This document shows, piece by piece, positions 33,691 to 45,695 of a DNA stretch of 64,000 bases. Below the pieces are notes generated by a model, which was given only the letters and a program-made list of their open reading frames with translations, did no database searches and was not told the DNA's origin. The stretch is from Panax quinquefolius (lineage: Eukaryota > Streptophyta > Magnoliopsida > Apiales > Araliaceae). The stretch covers positions 32,617,402-32,681,401 of the forward strand of contig CM035167.1 of the NCBI GenBank assembly GCA_020205615.1, in the 5' to 3' direction. The position numbers and the translations under genes were made by a program. Position 1 is the first letter of the stretch. Every line of letters begins with the position of its first letter.

Positions 33691-34880
33691 AACCACAAAA
33701 TACTACGAATCAAAGTCAAACACCTAACCAAGTGGAAGAACCTAATTTACCACACTCTATTCATAAATCTGGAAGAGTATCGAAGATACCTGAGACGTAT
33801 GGATTTTCCATAGAGGATGACGAACATGCTATGAGTAGTAAAGACTCATAGAAATGGTTAGAAGCCATGAAATCCGAGATGGACTCCATGTATGAGAACC
33901 AAGTATGGACTTTGGTTTCACCACCTGAAGGTATTAAGCCTATTGGGTGCAAATGAGTCTTTTAAAGAAAGACTGGAGCGGACGGCAAGGTAGAGACCTA
34001 TAAAGCATGACTAGTTGCAAAAGGTTTCAAACAAAGATAAGGAGTTGACTGTGATGAAACCTTCTCACCAATAGCGATGCTCAAGTCCTTTCGAATTTTG
34101 CTTGTGATTATAGCTTATTATGACTATGAAATCTGGCAGATGGACGAGCAAACTGCCTTCCTTAATGGGAAATTTGAGGAGGATGTGTATATGACACAAC
34201 TAGAGGGTTTTGTTTCAAAGGTTGAAATAAATCAAGTGTGTAAGTTGCAACGATCTATTTATAGATTGAAACAAGCTTCTCGTAGGTGGAACATCCATTT
34301 TGATGAGACAATCAAAGAGTTTGATTTAATCAAAAATGAGGATGAATCATGTATGTACAAGAAGGTTAGTGGGAATGAGGTTTCATTTCTAGTATTATAT
34401 GTTGACGATATATTACAGATATGGAATGATATTCCTACGCTATAATTGATCAAAATCTAGTTATCTAAACAATTTTCCATGAAGGACTTGGGTGAGGCAT
34501 CCTATATTTTGGGGATAAAGATCTATAGAGATAAATCTAAAAGGATGCTTGACTTCTCTCAAGGAACGTACATTGACTTGATGCTAAAGAAGTTTAGCAT
34601 GGAAGATTCCATGAGTGGTCTCATGCTGATGAGCCATGAAATACATCTCTCCAAGAAACAGGCCCCAAAGACACCTGAGGAGAGTGACTGTATGAGTAAG
34701 ATTCCTTATTCTTCAGCAATAGGATCTATCATGTACCGTATGATATATACTATACCAGATGTCTCTTATGCACTTAGTATAACAAGCAGATATCAGTCGA
34801 ATCTTGGAAAATAGCACTAGAAGGTAGTGAAAAACATCCTAAAGTACTTAAGAAGAACTATGGATGTGTTTCTTGTCTAC
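33691..34880 (+). pseudogene. Copia reverse transcriptase, C2
   Basis: Linker SGRVSKIPETYGFSIEDDEH, then KWLEAMKSEMDSMYENQVWT, AKGFKQ and DETFSPIAMLKSFRILL. The clean frame 34077-34445 gives WQMDEQTAFLNGKFEEDVYM and the intact active site FLVLYVDDILQIWND. 34479-34814 continues MKDLGEASYILGIKIYRD and IGSIMYRMIYTIPDVSYALS. Translation continues to FLVY at 34880 and stops at the inserted element. In-frame TAG/TAA codons at several points. Confidence 0.9.
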
Positions 34881-36193
34881 ATCAGGTCCAAACCCATAAT
34901 TCGTCTCTCAAGTCCATATGGATTATCACAGTAATTGATGGCCAATCAACTAAGTAAATAAGCATGAATCTTAATAGACAATCTCATAGCAAATCAATAA
35001 GGTTAACAATGAAATATATAAGAATAAACTAATCCATAGAATCCATTGCAATCCCAGAATAGAATTTAGATCATAGTTGAATCAAACCCACCATTCACAT
35101 ATTGAATAAACATCATAAAGTTACAAATAGGAATCAAAGAGAGGTTAAGAGTAGAGAATTGAAATGCAAATCCATTCTCCAGCTCCAAGATGGAATCTTT
35201 GATGCTTTTTTTTTGCTAAATTTAAACTGTATTAAAATAAAGGAAAATTACAGACCTCGTGGAAACCCAATCAGAATATAGCATAGACATCATAGGACAT
35301 TCCCTATCTGCTTTCCAATCAGAAACCCAATCTAATGCTTTCCAATTGCTTCAAGTCCTCAATCTAATCAAATCTAGAAATGACTACTCTATTCTACTTA
35401 TTCAAATTTAAGAAAGAAAATAACAGTAGCTAAGTGATTCCCCCGAGGGGTAGTGTCTTCTGCATACTGATAATACGTCTCTTTATAAGCCTTCATTGAA
35501 TCCCCTCCAAGTTACGCTCCAATTTTACTGTTTAGTGAAAAAGTCAGCTCTAGTCAACTTCCAAAGTGGTGCGGTCGCGCTGGGAATGGCCTGGAGTTAA
35601 GCGTGCCCGCACTCAAGTACCAGATGGCGTTTTTTTGGTCCGGGGACTTGCGCGGCCACACTAAAAATACACTACAAAGTCGCGCGCCTGTGCCATTTGT
35701 TTTCTGTTGCAATGTCCTCTGGTAAAATGGTCATAACTTTTGATCCGTAAAGAGTTACGGGGCCTGCCACCTATCAAATCTACAACTTTAATTCCTTGAG
35801 AATTGAGAAATAATAGACGGATGAAGGTTGAAATTGGGTTGGAAGTGATAGCTCTGCAAATGGCCACCCAAAACAGTGGCGTTCAATGTCCGTTGATACA
35901 AAAGTCATAACTCTTGCATCTGAACTCTGATTGGAATGATTTAAGATGTTCTAAAAAGCTAAGAAGAAGCTCTACAACATAATCGAAGTTCTAAGCCAAG
36001 AACATAAAAGCCCATATGATGTCCGAATTTCTTTTCCTTACGTTTTAATACCAATAGTCGCTCACACAGCTCCCAAGCATATAATCTACAAAATGAACAC
36101 AAAATGCATGAAACGTAGCTAAGAAACATGAATATAAGCAACTAAGTCAAATATCAGACATCTTGGATAAGTCAAGATAAAACCTACTTATCA
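34881..36193 (-). repeat. Left (3') LTR of the non-autonomous element, truncated
   Basis: Matches 39775-40945 over its whole length (TCCATATGGATTATCACAGT, CTCACACAGCTCCCAAGCAT). On the minus strand it starts TGATAAGTAGG at 36193. A poly-T/A stretch near 35208-35270 is private to this copy and absent from the right LTR, so it may be a small insertion. Confidence 0.8.
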
Positions 36194-37892
36194 AATACTC
36201 CCAAACTTAGGCCAATTGCTTGTCCCCGAAGCAACATAACATAATGCAATCTACACATGCTATGCAAGCTATGCTACTATGCAAATGAATCCCAAGATTT
36301 CTAGCCAAATATGAATTCCAATAAGATGTGCCCTTGAGAGAAATATCAAGATCTAAGAACAAAGCATCAAACTAAGCTAAAGGCATAATGACATACAATC
36401 GTGCAATCTCAACTCGCTATAGAGATGCTCTGTGTGTGTTGTGTTCTGAGATAAGCTTGACAAAGGTGAAGATTTCACATGCTATAACGCTTAAGAAAGA
36501 AAATTGAGGTTCAAATCAAGAACAATGAATATAAATGAAACAACAACTACTTCAACACATCAAGATAAGCTAAGGTTCAAAGAAATGGTTTATTCTCGCT
36601 TTATTTTTTTAGTACGAGGCGATTTTCACACTTTTTGCGATGTTTATTGATTTTTTTATATTACTTTCCATGATTGTGCAATGTCGCATTCAATTAGGCT
36701 AACATTGATACCCATAGCGAGCTTTCGACCAACGACTCCCGGACTATTAAGACCTTAAGGCGCTTAGTGTAGAGACAATCCCCTAAAGGTGTACTTACTC
36801 AAGTAACAAAGGCCCGAGACAAGACTAATACGATAATTATAAAAAAAAATTTATAGCAAGTATACCCATGCGTTCTCAAAGCTTGAGTTTCAGTGTTTTT
36901 ATAGTCATTACTCACTTCCTATACAATTCTATCTTTAAAACAGCATTCTTCTCTCAGCAGACAAGTAAGCTAATCTTAACCAACAAGCAAACATGAACAC
37001 TGACGTGCTACCCGATAGCATCTAAACAACAAACATAAAATTATATCATGTATAACATTATAACTCAGCTCAAGATATCAACCAAGCCCAAGAATCTATC
37101 AAATTTCTTAATTCATCATTGGTTAAATTTGAATTCAACTAACTAGCTACTTGAGATTATGCGATGTTATGCAACTAAACACATACTAAGTAAACAAGAC
37201 AAAAGAAAACTAAAAAAAAATATCATGTAGAATTTAACTACAAAGATACTAAAATACCCCTACTATGCAACTTAAACATGCAATCAAACTATATGCAACT
37301 AACTATATGCAACAACTACTCACTACAACCCAATACCCCCAAACTTAAAATTAACAATGCCCTTATTGTAATTAAAAGTGAAAGAATACTCCCCTAAGTG
37401 GCAATGTCATCTCCGTTCGCCTCCTCATGATCCAATGGTATATTAGGCGATCGATATGTTTGAGATATTCTATAGTTGTAAACTGAGTGTGGGCTTCTAA
37501 CTGTCCGAATGCTTGAGTCAGAAATTCTAAAAATTAAGCAGTGTTTGTTTTCTATGACTGAGATATGGACGCTGATGCTATTGTGTTTGGCTTGTAGTTG
37601 AGCTACAAGGCGCTACCACCGTTGTTCTTTAGCGTTTTAATTTTTTGACTTCTGTTTGATCTTGAATGCTTAAAGCAATTGGATTGAACCTGAGAGGAGA
37701 AACAATCAAACTATTATTAAGACTTACAACTATCAAACATCTACTAAATATGGAAAGCATGAAGAATTAAACATAGAAGAAGTAATTGGAAATGTAAATA
37801 AGAATTAAACAAGGAGGAGAAAGATTGGATGGGGTGACTCCCATCTAGCGCTCGGTTTATAGTCCGTTAGCAGGGCTCTTGTCTTGACACCG
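36194..37892. other. Internal non-coding DNA of the non-autonomous element
   Basis: AT-rich, with stops in all frames and only incidental short ORFs. It contains CCCAAACTTAGGCC at the LTR edge and a second CCCCCAAACTTAAAAT at 37336, resembling another purine tract on the minus strand. No recognisable gene. Confidence 0.6.
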
Positions 37893-39083
37893 CTATCCGA
37901 TTCCTCTATGATAAGCTAAGAACCCTCCATCCATTAGAACTGCAATGTGCGTAGGTAGGTTCCCCATCTTGCGAGTATGTGAATTGAAACAACCTAACAT
38001 ATTTCCTATACATGATGCCCCCAGTTCTATTGCATAGCTAGGTGCTTCGTCGTTGTATTTGTGAATAAATTGTTGCATTGAGGTATGAAAAATACAATGG
38101 ACTTTTCCTCTTCTATTTTCTCTTCCTCGGCCCACCATGGTTTAAAAGAGGCCTCTTTATCATACTGATCTTTACTTTGAATGTGGCTACCAAAGGGACA
38201 TGGGTGTGCAAAGTTCACTGAATTATTCAACTCATTTGAAAAAGGCATGGGGTATTATACAAGTCAGTTCATGTTCTACATCATCCACTTCCCCAGTTGT
38301 CTCCTCAATAACAACTTCTTTGAGCTCATCTAGTGGCATGTACACTTCTGGTTCTCCATCAGTTTCATCATCCATGACATAGCACCAATCATTTTGAGGG
38401 CGATTGTTCAAGGCTTCGAACATTTGATCCATCTGATTCTAAAGATTCCGAATTGACCACTCTTACTCAATCATCTTCTCCTCAGTTGACGGTATAAACT
38501 TGAACCATTGATCCTCTAGTCTTGAATTAACTTTTTCAGTTTCGAAATCCATGTATTGAGGACCATTCATTGAGGGATTAACGAGTTATTCCATCTGCTC
38601 TATTAAGATTTTGGGTTGATAACTCTGACTCATTATCATCTCTTCTTGGTATGCTATGATCTTTGACATGAATTCCCTCAACTCTGAATTTTCCTCTTAT
38701 TGCATTGGAGGTGGATATGAGAAATCTGATGGATATATTGGACTTGGGAATAAGTATTGGTCTTGATAGTTATAATTCCATGCGCAGAATCTAGGTGATA
38801 CCCCCAACCTTGATGATAATTGGGATAAGCATAGTTGTTGAGGTAATCATCCCCATACTTTATTTGTCCAACACTGATGTTGCACTTATAACTTGGATGC
38901 TCGCGCACAATATTCACATATAACTGCTATCTCTCGAGTACGTTGGGTTACAAGAACATCCAACGTCTCCAAAAGTGTTGCAATTTGTGCTGACAATGTA
39001 GAAAATACATTGAGTCCCTCAGTGCTTATGTCCTTTGGTTGAGTCATATTTGCATATGGCAATTGATAAGCAAAGTCATCCAT
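37893..39083 (-). pseudogene. Gag-like ORF remnants of the non-autonomous element (unrecognised)
   Basis: From the ATG at 39083 (MDDFAYQLPYANMTQPKD), near the presumed primer site, the minus strand continues in overlapping frames. One has YAYPNYHQGWGYH (about 38830), a Tyr/Asn/Gln/Trp-rich stretch reminiscent of Athila/Tat Gag linkers. Another is acidic (MDDETDGEPEVYMPLDELKE, about 38380-38320). The last has a Cys/His-containing end (IELGASCIGNMLGCFNSH). No catalytic domain is present. The Gag link is a guess from composition and position. Confidence 0.45.
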
Positions 39084-39216
39084 GGTACCTAAAAAGAGAA
39101 AAATATAGGAAGATAATTAAAATAAAATCAAATGTTTAAATTAAGACTAATTTGATTGAAATTAATGTTGGCAAAAATTATTAAAATAATTCTAAGAAGC
39201 AGCGCCAAAAATTTAT

Positions 39217-40951
39217 TGGTCATTTTACCGATCAATATATGCAAGCAAGTATACAAGGTCAACAAGTAATAAAGAGTAAGTAAAGTATCGTTCTACGGAG
39301 AATTAACTAATAAAGTTCACTAAGCACTAACCCATAACCATTTAGGTCTTATTTAAACGATTGATTTGCTATTTATAAATTTTAACTGTGAAATTAAATA
39401 AACCTAACTATTCCTAGAATGAGACTAGATAATGAAGACCTGAGATAACAATTTCATCTATTGACTCATTTAAATCAACACACTTCATGTTAAGCCAAAG
39501 TAATTATACTGGATTGTTAGTCGAGAACACAAAAGTAAAGTATAGTCATCTCTCAATGTACCATACCAATATCATATATAATCCACAACTGATAGAATAC
39601 ACATGAACACCCACATTACCTAAACCACTATATGTCTATGTGATTTACAAATAATTAGGGTTTAAGCCCAAGTTCTCAGTTGATGACGAGCTGTGCTTCG
39701 GTATATGTCTATCCTAAGCACAAATCATACATCCCATTGCAATGTAGAATATACAATCACAAGCTATTAAGATCAGATCCAAACCCATCAAGTCCATATG
39801 GATTATCACAGTAATTAATGTCCAATCAACTAAGTAAATAAGCATGAATCTTAATAGACAATCCCATAGCAATCAATAAAGCTAACAATGAAATATATCA
39901 GAATAAACTAATCCATAGAATCCATTGCAATCCTAGAATAGAGTTTAGATCATAGTTGAATCAAACCCACCATCCAAATATTGAATAAACATCATAAAAT
40001 TAAAAATATGAATCAAAGAGAGGTTAACAGTAGAGAATTAAAATGCAAATCTGTTCTCCTGCTCCAAGATGGAATTTCTGATGCTTTCCAATTGCTTTAA
40101 TTCTTCAATCTAATCAAATCTAGAAATGACTACTCTAATCCACTCTATTCTACTTATTCAAATTTAAGAAAGAAAATAACAGTAGCTAAGTGATTCCCCC
40201 AAGGGATAGTTTCCTCTGCATACTGATAATACATCTCTTTATAAGCCCTCATTGAACCCCCTCCAAGTTATGCTCCAATTCTACTGTTTAGTGAAAAATT
40301 CAGCTCTAGTCAACTTCTAAAGTGGCGCGGCCGTGTTGGGAATGGCCTGGAGTTAGGCGCGCCCGCGCTCAAGTAGCAGATGACATTTTTTTGGTCCAGG
40401 GACTTACGGCCGAGCTAAAATACACTATAAAGTCAGCGCCGCGCATGCGCCATTGGTTTCTGCTGCAGTGTCCTTTGGTAAAATAGCTATAACGTTTGAT
40501 CCGTAAAGAGTTACTGGGGCCTTCCACCTATCAAATCGAAGCTCTCGACGAGCTCTACAACTTTCATTCTTTGAGAATTGAGAAATAATAGACGGATGAG
40601 GGTTGAAATTGGGTTGGAAGTGACAGCTATGCAAATGGCCACCCAAAATAGTGACGTTCAACGTCCGTTGGTACAAATGTCATAACTCTTGCATCCGAAC
40701 TCCGATTGGAATGATTTAAGATGTTCTGGAAAGCTAAGAAGAAGCTCTACAACTTAATCGAAGTTCCAAGCCATGAACATGAAATGAACATGAAAGTCCA
40801 AATGATGTCTGGATTGCTTTTTCCTTACGTTTTCATACCAATAGTCGCTCACACAGCTCCCAAGCATATAATCTACAAAATGAACACAAAATGCATGAAA
40901 AGTAACTAAGAAACATGAATATAAACAACTAAGTCAAGTAACAGATACTGG
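39217..40951 (-). repeat. Right (5') LTR of the non-autonomous element
   Basis: Minus strand ends TGACCA at 39217, followed by the TTGGCGCTGC site at 39195-39210. It is 1.7 kb long. It joins a short tandem duplication at the copia junction. Confidence 0.75.
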
Positions 40952-40976
40952 ATAAACAACTAAGTCAAGTAACAGA
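40921..40976. repeat. 31-bp tandem duplication at the element/copia junction
   Basis: ATAAACAACTAAGTCAAGTA plus ACAGA occurs twice, exactly, at 40921-40945 and 40952-40976, separated by TACTGG. The second copy leads straight into copia coding sequence (EAEYTAASEA). Confidence 0.9.
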
Positions 40977-41327
40977 GGCAGAGTACACAGCTGCAAGTGA
41001 AGCTGCAAATGAGGCTGCTTGGATGAAGAAGTTCATAACCAAACTTGGTGCGGTTCCTAGCATTAGAGGAGCAATACCTTTTTTTCTGTGACAACACCAG
41101 AGCTGTTGCGCAGGCTAAGGAACTCAGGTCTCATCAGAAATTCAAACACGTGTTTGCGGCAGTTTCATTTGATTAGAGAAATCATTGAAAGAGGAGATGT
41201 CACCCTAGATCGTGTGGACACTCAAGACAACATTGCAGATCCATTTACTAAAGCTTTAACACAATAACATTTCGATCGTCACTTAGAGAAGATGCGTATG
41301 AGATACCATAGCGATTGGCTTTAGTGA
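40974..41327 (+). pseudogene. Copia RNaseH C-terminal part, C2
   Basis: Reads EAEYTAASEAANEAAWMKKF, then (after a frameshift) DNTRAVAQAKELRSHQKFKH, FHLIREIIERGDVTL and TQDNIADPFTKAL, with a stop near 41325. This is the 3' end of a copia polyprotein and completes the gene broken at 34880, apart from about 130 missing bases. The Asp of the DN motif is present. Confidence 0.9.
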
Positions 41328-41335
41328 AAGTTGGA

Positions 41336-41517
41336 TATTAAAAGTCTTATGCATTTAAGCCAATCATGTTTGATGATAAAGCATATACTTTGTAAATAAT
41401 CTTATTTATTTATTAATAAAAGAATTATTCAATTGAAGGCTTTTACTTTATCTACATGGTGATGTTATTTAATATGTGATAAACCGATAGTTTTAAGCAA
41501 TGCTTTTAGAAACATGA
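41336..41517 (+). repeat. 3' LTR fragment of C2
   Basis: GCCAATCATGTTTGATGATA and AAGCATATACTTTGTAA match the start of the C1 LTR read on its own strand. A GT-rich purine tract (AGTGAAAGTTGG) precedes it. Cut by the G2 LTR at 41518. Confidence 0.88.
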
Positions 41518-44271
41518 TGTGACACCCCAAATCAAGGTACTTCAATTCCACGGGATTTGGTGTTCACTGTACAAATATCATCTATCTATCTACCCATAAT
41601 AAATGCAAGCCATGCAATAAATAGAATAAAAATCTTCCCCTTAAGGGTTACAACATCTAAATCATAAACATAATCCCAGGTTAAACTAACCTTAAACATC
41701 TGTGCGGAAATATAAATAATAAGTCTTAAACAACATCATTAACTCAAGTCTTAAGCATAAATACATCATCTAATAAAAATAACAAGTCTTCATCACTTGC
41801 TAACTTTGCCCTTGCCTTTACTAGTGGAAGGTTCATCGGTTCTTTCGTTCTTAACTGCAATGTTATTATTAAGCAAGAGTGAGCACTATTGCCCACAATT
41901 ATAATAATGAAATAACAATATAATAACATGCGAGTAAATCAAAGACATCTGAATAAAAGCTCAACTTTTGAATCAAGAATGAATAACAAGAATCAAAAGA
42001 ATTTTGAGGGTCATAAGACCTTGAACTATGTCCTAGGTTATCAAGGGTTATACTTGAAACCTTTAATAGTCATAAGACTATGGACCTTTCTACTCGCACT
42101 TAGGGGGATCAACCCTTAGTACCATCACATCGTAATAATATCTTAACGCTTAACGATAAGTAAATCCCCTTGCGGAGTTGTTCATCTCGATTTGACATTG
42201 AGTCCGCTTTAAAAGAAGTTTGGTTTGGATAATTCAATAAGGGTTTTGAAATTTAGAACGTTCATCAACTAAGGACTAGTTGAATCAATAAAGTTCACTA
42301 GTCGAATAAGGTTTAACAATAATGATATTCGATTTGAATAATAATCTCAAGAAGTATACAATAGGACAATTATTGTATAAGCTGAATCATGCTTTGAAAA
42401 AGATAATAAATCTTTAATATAACAATTGAACTTGAATAATAGTAATGATAATTTACTCGAGGTAACTAATAAACTTGAACAATAATGACAAGTAGGGTTA
42501 GGAAACTTGCCTCGTCATGCGTAGATTACACTTTAACTAAGCACGTTCTTTGGATTTAATCCTACATACCATTCACATTCACAATACCAGTTAATTATAA
42601 CTTAACTAATCATCATAAACTCATTCTCTTTGTCTACTTTGATTATTAACTATACTTAGTTAATTTACCACTTTGTCACATAATTTACACATCATGAATA
42701 ACAAGCTAATTATGTATTCAATAATTCAATCCACATGTAATTATGTTATTTACATGCTAAGTATCTATTTTAACATCTCATTATACTTATAACATAGTTT
42801 AATGTTCATTAAATAGTGTTGCTATCACGTTGCTAGACTTGAATATTAAAAATATTTCATTTCTGGACATTCTGCAGAGTGGTGCTGCGGCGCCACTTTT
42901 GTACTAAGTCTTGTATTTGCTGGCCATGCTTCTTGATTTTGGACATCCGCTGGCCTTAAGGCGTTGATTAAAGCGTTGGACGGCGCTTGCCGCAACTGCG
43001 AAAGCTGCTACGCAATTCGCGAAAATTGTAGAACACAGCCAAAAAAATTCCAATTAAATTATCACTACACGAATTTAATCATACCCACATGTTATAATTC
43101 ATGTATAATCATAACCCAACATTTGTAGAATGGTTTTAACCCATTAAAACACATAATCACAGAAGTAAAATATGTGAATTTCACTGATTTTGATGTTCTT
43201 CGAGGTTTTGAAAATAAAACATGAAAATTGTCACTACGGATTCGTTATAACACCGAATCCATTTATTTAAACTTTGGTCTCTTCGTATCAACATGCATAA
43301 TAATATACGAGTGTAAAATTTAGGGATAATATCGATCAATACATAAAATATCACGTAGAAGGCCATAAGGCCAAAACCCATACTACGTAATTTTGTAGAA
43401 ATCATATACGATGTAATATTATGAAACCGATGATATGGAATCATGCAATATATATATAAAATACGATTTGATACATCTTAACTCATAAATATTACTCCTT
43501 TCTCAATCACAGAGGCTTTACAAAAACTTTGAAAACCATTTTCTTATAAAAACTAAATGACGTAAAATAGAATTTGGGAAGGAGAATTACCCGAGTATAA
43601 TTAATGGAAGATGAATTCTTCTATAGATGACTCTCACAATCCTCTTAACAACTCTGACTTCTCAACTCTTTCTCTGTATTTCTCTCTATTATGCTTTCTA
43701 GACTTAGGCAAATAATGAAGAAGAAATAAAAGAATACGTAAACTAAATAATGAACAATTGACGCGTTGGTGGTCAGTTACCCAGTCACGGGTTAAATGGC
43801 CCCAACTCCCTTTAGTGCCATGTTTGCCTAGCTAGAATAGGTTTCAAAAACCATTTAATTTAATAAAACTTTATCACATAGTTAATTCATGTCACACCCA
43901 CTTGCGCAATAATTCATATATCTTATTTAATATAAATAAAATATAATAACTTCTCATAAATTCACATAGTCATATATTTAATTTTCTCATTAATTAATAA
44001 TGTCAAATTATTAACTCTCTAATTAATAATTAATTTAATTAAAATAACATCATGCTTAATTAAATATTTCATTTAATTCAATAAGCTCAAATAATTACAT
44101 ACTTGAATAATAATTATTCTCCACATTAATTTAATAAATGTAACACATATAATTAAATTAATCTACCACAATGCATCAAATAATTATTTAATCCAACAAT
44201 TAAATCATCGAAAATATTTATTTAATTCAATAAATATTAAAATTAAATTACAAAAATCTCGTTTCGTCACA
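41518..44271 (-). repeat. 3' LTR of G2
   Basis: Minus strand begins TGTGACGAAACGAG at 44271 and ends GGGGTGTCACA at 41518. It is an inverted copy of the G3 LTR (45696-48469), matching throughout. No gene inside. Confidence 0.9.
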
Positions 44272-44283
44272 TCACCCCCCCTT
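44272..44283 (-). promoter_or_regulatory. Polypurine tract of G2
   Basis: Minus strand AAGGGGGGGTGA directly before the LTR start. Confidence 0.85.
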
Positions 44284-44384
44284 AAAAGGATTCTCCCCCG
44301 GAATCACGACACTCAATAAATTCGATTCGTTACATTCTCCCCCCTTACAAAGATTCTGTCCGCAGAATCGTTTACAAATAATTA

Positions 44385-45690
44385 AGTAAATAAATGAGGG
44401 TAGTTTTTCATCATATTCTCTTCGAGTTCCCACGTAGCTTCTTCAGCGTTGTGGTTCTTCCAAATTACCTTAACAGAAGGTATTACTTTATTTCTGAGAA
44501 CTTGTTCTTTTCGGTCGACAATTTAGACAGGAATTTCTTCGTAAGATAGTCTTTCTCAAAATGCAGGGGTGCGTATTCAATTACATGCTTGTAATCGGCT
44601 TTGTATGGTCGTAATACAGAAACGTGGAAAATGTTGTGGACATTCTCAAGTGCTGGAGGTAAGGCTACCTCGTACGCAACTTCTCCGATTCTTCTCAGTA
44701 CTTCAAAGGGTCCAATGAATCTTGGGCTCAATTTTCCTTTCTTTCCGAACCTGATTTTCCCCTTCCAAGGAGAGACCTTCAAGAAAACATAACCACCGAT
44801 TCAAACTCGATATTTTACGATGTGGATCAAGCAGATTTCTTCTGTCGATCTTGAGCCGCTACCAACCGTTTCGGATCACTTTGACTATTCTAATCTCATT
44901 GTACTCAATTCTAGGCCTAGCAATTATCTCTCACCAACTTCATCCCAAAGAAGCGGAAGTTCTTCACTTTCGTAGTATAACGATTCGTAAGGCGGCATGC
45001 CAATACTAGCGTGGTAACCGCTTGTTGTTGTAGCCGAACTCTACTAATGGTAGATGATCATCCCAATTTCCTTTGAAGTCCATCACATGTGCTCTTAGCA
45101 TGTCTTCTAACGTTTGAATTGTTCGTTCGCTTCATCCATCTGTTTGAGGGTGATAAGTCGTACTCATTCGCAATTGCGCACCCATGCATTCTCAAGACGC
45201 TTCGTAAATTCGATGTGAGCGCGGATCTCTATCGGAAACAATTGACACCGGAACTCCGTGCCTCGAAACAATCTCTTTTATGTATAACCTTGCCAATTAA
45301 TCTAAATTGAATCTAATTTTGATTGGAAGGAAGTGTCTTTGATTTAAATCGAATCCGGTCAATGATAGCCCATACTGCGTCGTAGCCTTTCTGAGTCGTC
45401 GGAAGGCCAACCATGAAGTCCATTGTAATATGTTCCCATTTCCATTCTGGGATTTCCAACGGTTGAAGCAATCCACTTGGTCTCTGATGTTCTCGCTTTA
45501 TTTTCTCGGCGGGTAAGACACTTGGTGACACACACTCTGCAACATCATGTTGGCCACCAGAAATGTTATCGAAGATCTTGATACATCTTGGTACCAGGGT
45601 GAATCGAATATCGTGAACTATTAGCCTCGCTGAAAATATCTTCCTTAATTTCTTATACTGGTGGTACCCAAATTCTATTCTCAAATCTCA
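44385..45690 (-). pseudogene. Integrase and chromodomain, G2
   Basis: The frame 44782-44483 is open: [58 protein letters not shown], then degenerate chromodomain sequence with NVIWKNHNAEEATWELE-like text ending near 44390. Upstream, [20 protein letters not shown] and [20 protein letters not shown] give the start of the core with the first Asp. Frameshifts disrupt the SDRD region (about 45230). The frame is cut at 45690 by the G3 LTR. Confidence 0.85.
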
Positions 45691-45695
45691 ATTAT

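Larger units (their letters stand above)
34881..40973 (-). mobile_element. Non-autonomous LTR element (LARD-like), both ends eroded
   Basis: Direct repeats 34881-36193 and 39217-40951 are its LTRs. The minus strand shows, beside the right LTR, TTTTTGGCGCTGC, similar to the Asp-tRNA-type primer site of Athila/Tat elements, and beside the left LTR a purine-rich AAGTTTGGGAGTATT. The internal 3 kb has no RT, integrase or RNaseH. The left LTR lacks about 580 bp of its outer end and the right LTR lacks about 20-25 bp of its outer end. About 130 bp of the host copia gene is missing. Confidence 0.75.
32800..41517 (+). mobile_element. C2: Ty1/copia element, 5' truncated, interrupted by a non-autonomous LTR element
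   Basis: The plus strand carries pre-integrase, integrase, RT, then (after 34881-40973) the rest of RNaseH and the first about 180 bp of a 3' LTR that matches the C1 LTR start. It is the same family as C1. Gag, protease and 5' LTR are missing; the left limit joins the CACTA fragment. G2 begins at 41518 inside the LTR. Confidence 0.85.
41518..45695 (-). mobile_element. G2: Ty3/gypsy chromovirus, left part
   Basis: Minus-strand 3' LTR, polypurine tract, chromodomain and integrase, cut at about 45695 by G3. The rest presumably lies beyond G3, outside the window. The insertion point in the C2 LTR suggests CATGA (41513-41517) as its target copy. Same family as G1 and G3. Confidence 0.85.

Noticed and set aside
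35208..35340. Possible separate retroposon insertion (poly-T start, private to the left LTR)
   Set aside because: About 100-130 bp without clear target copies or an identifiable body. Noted in the LTR entry but not called as an element.
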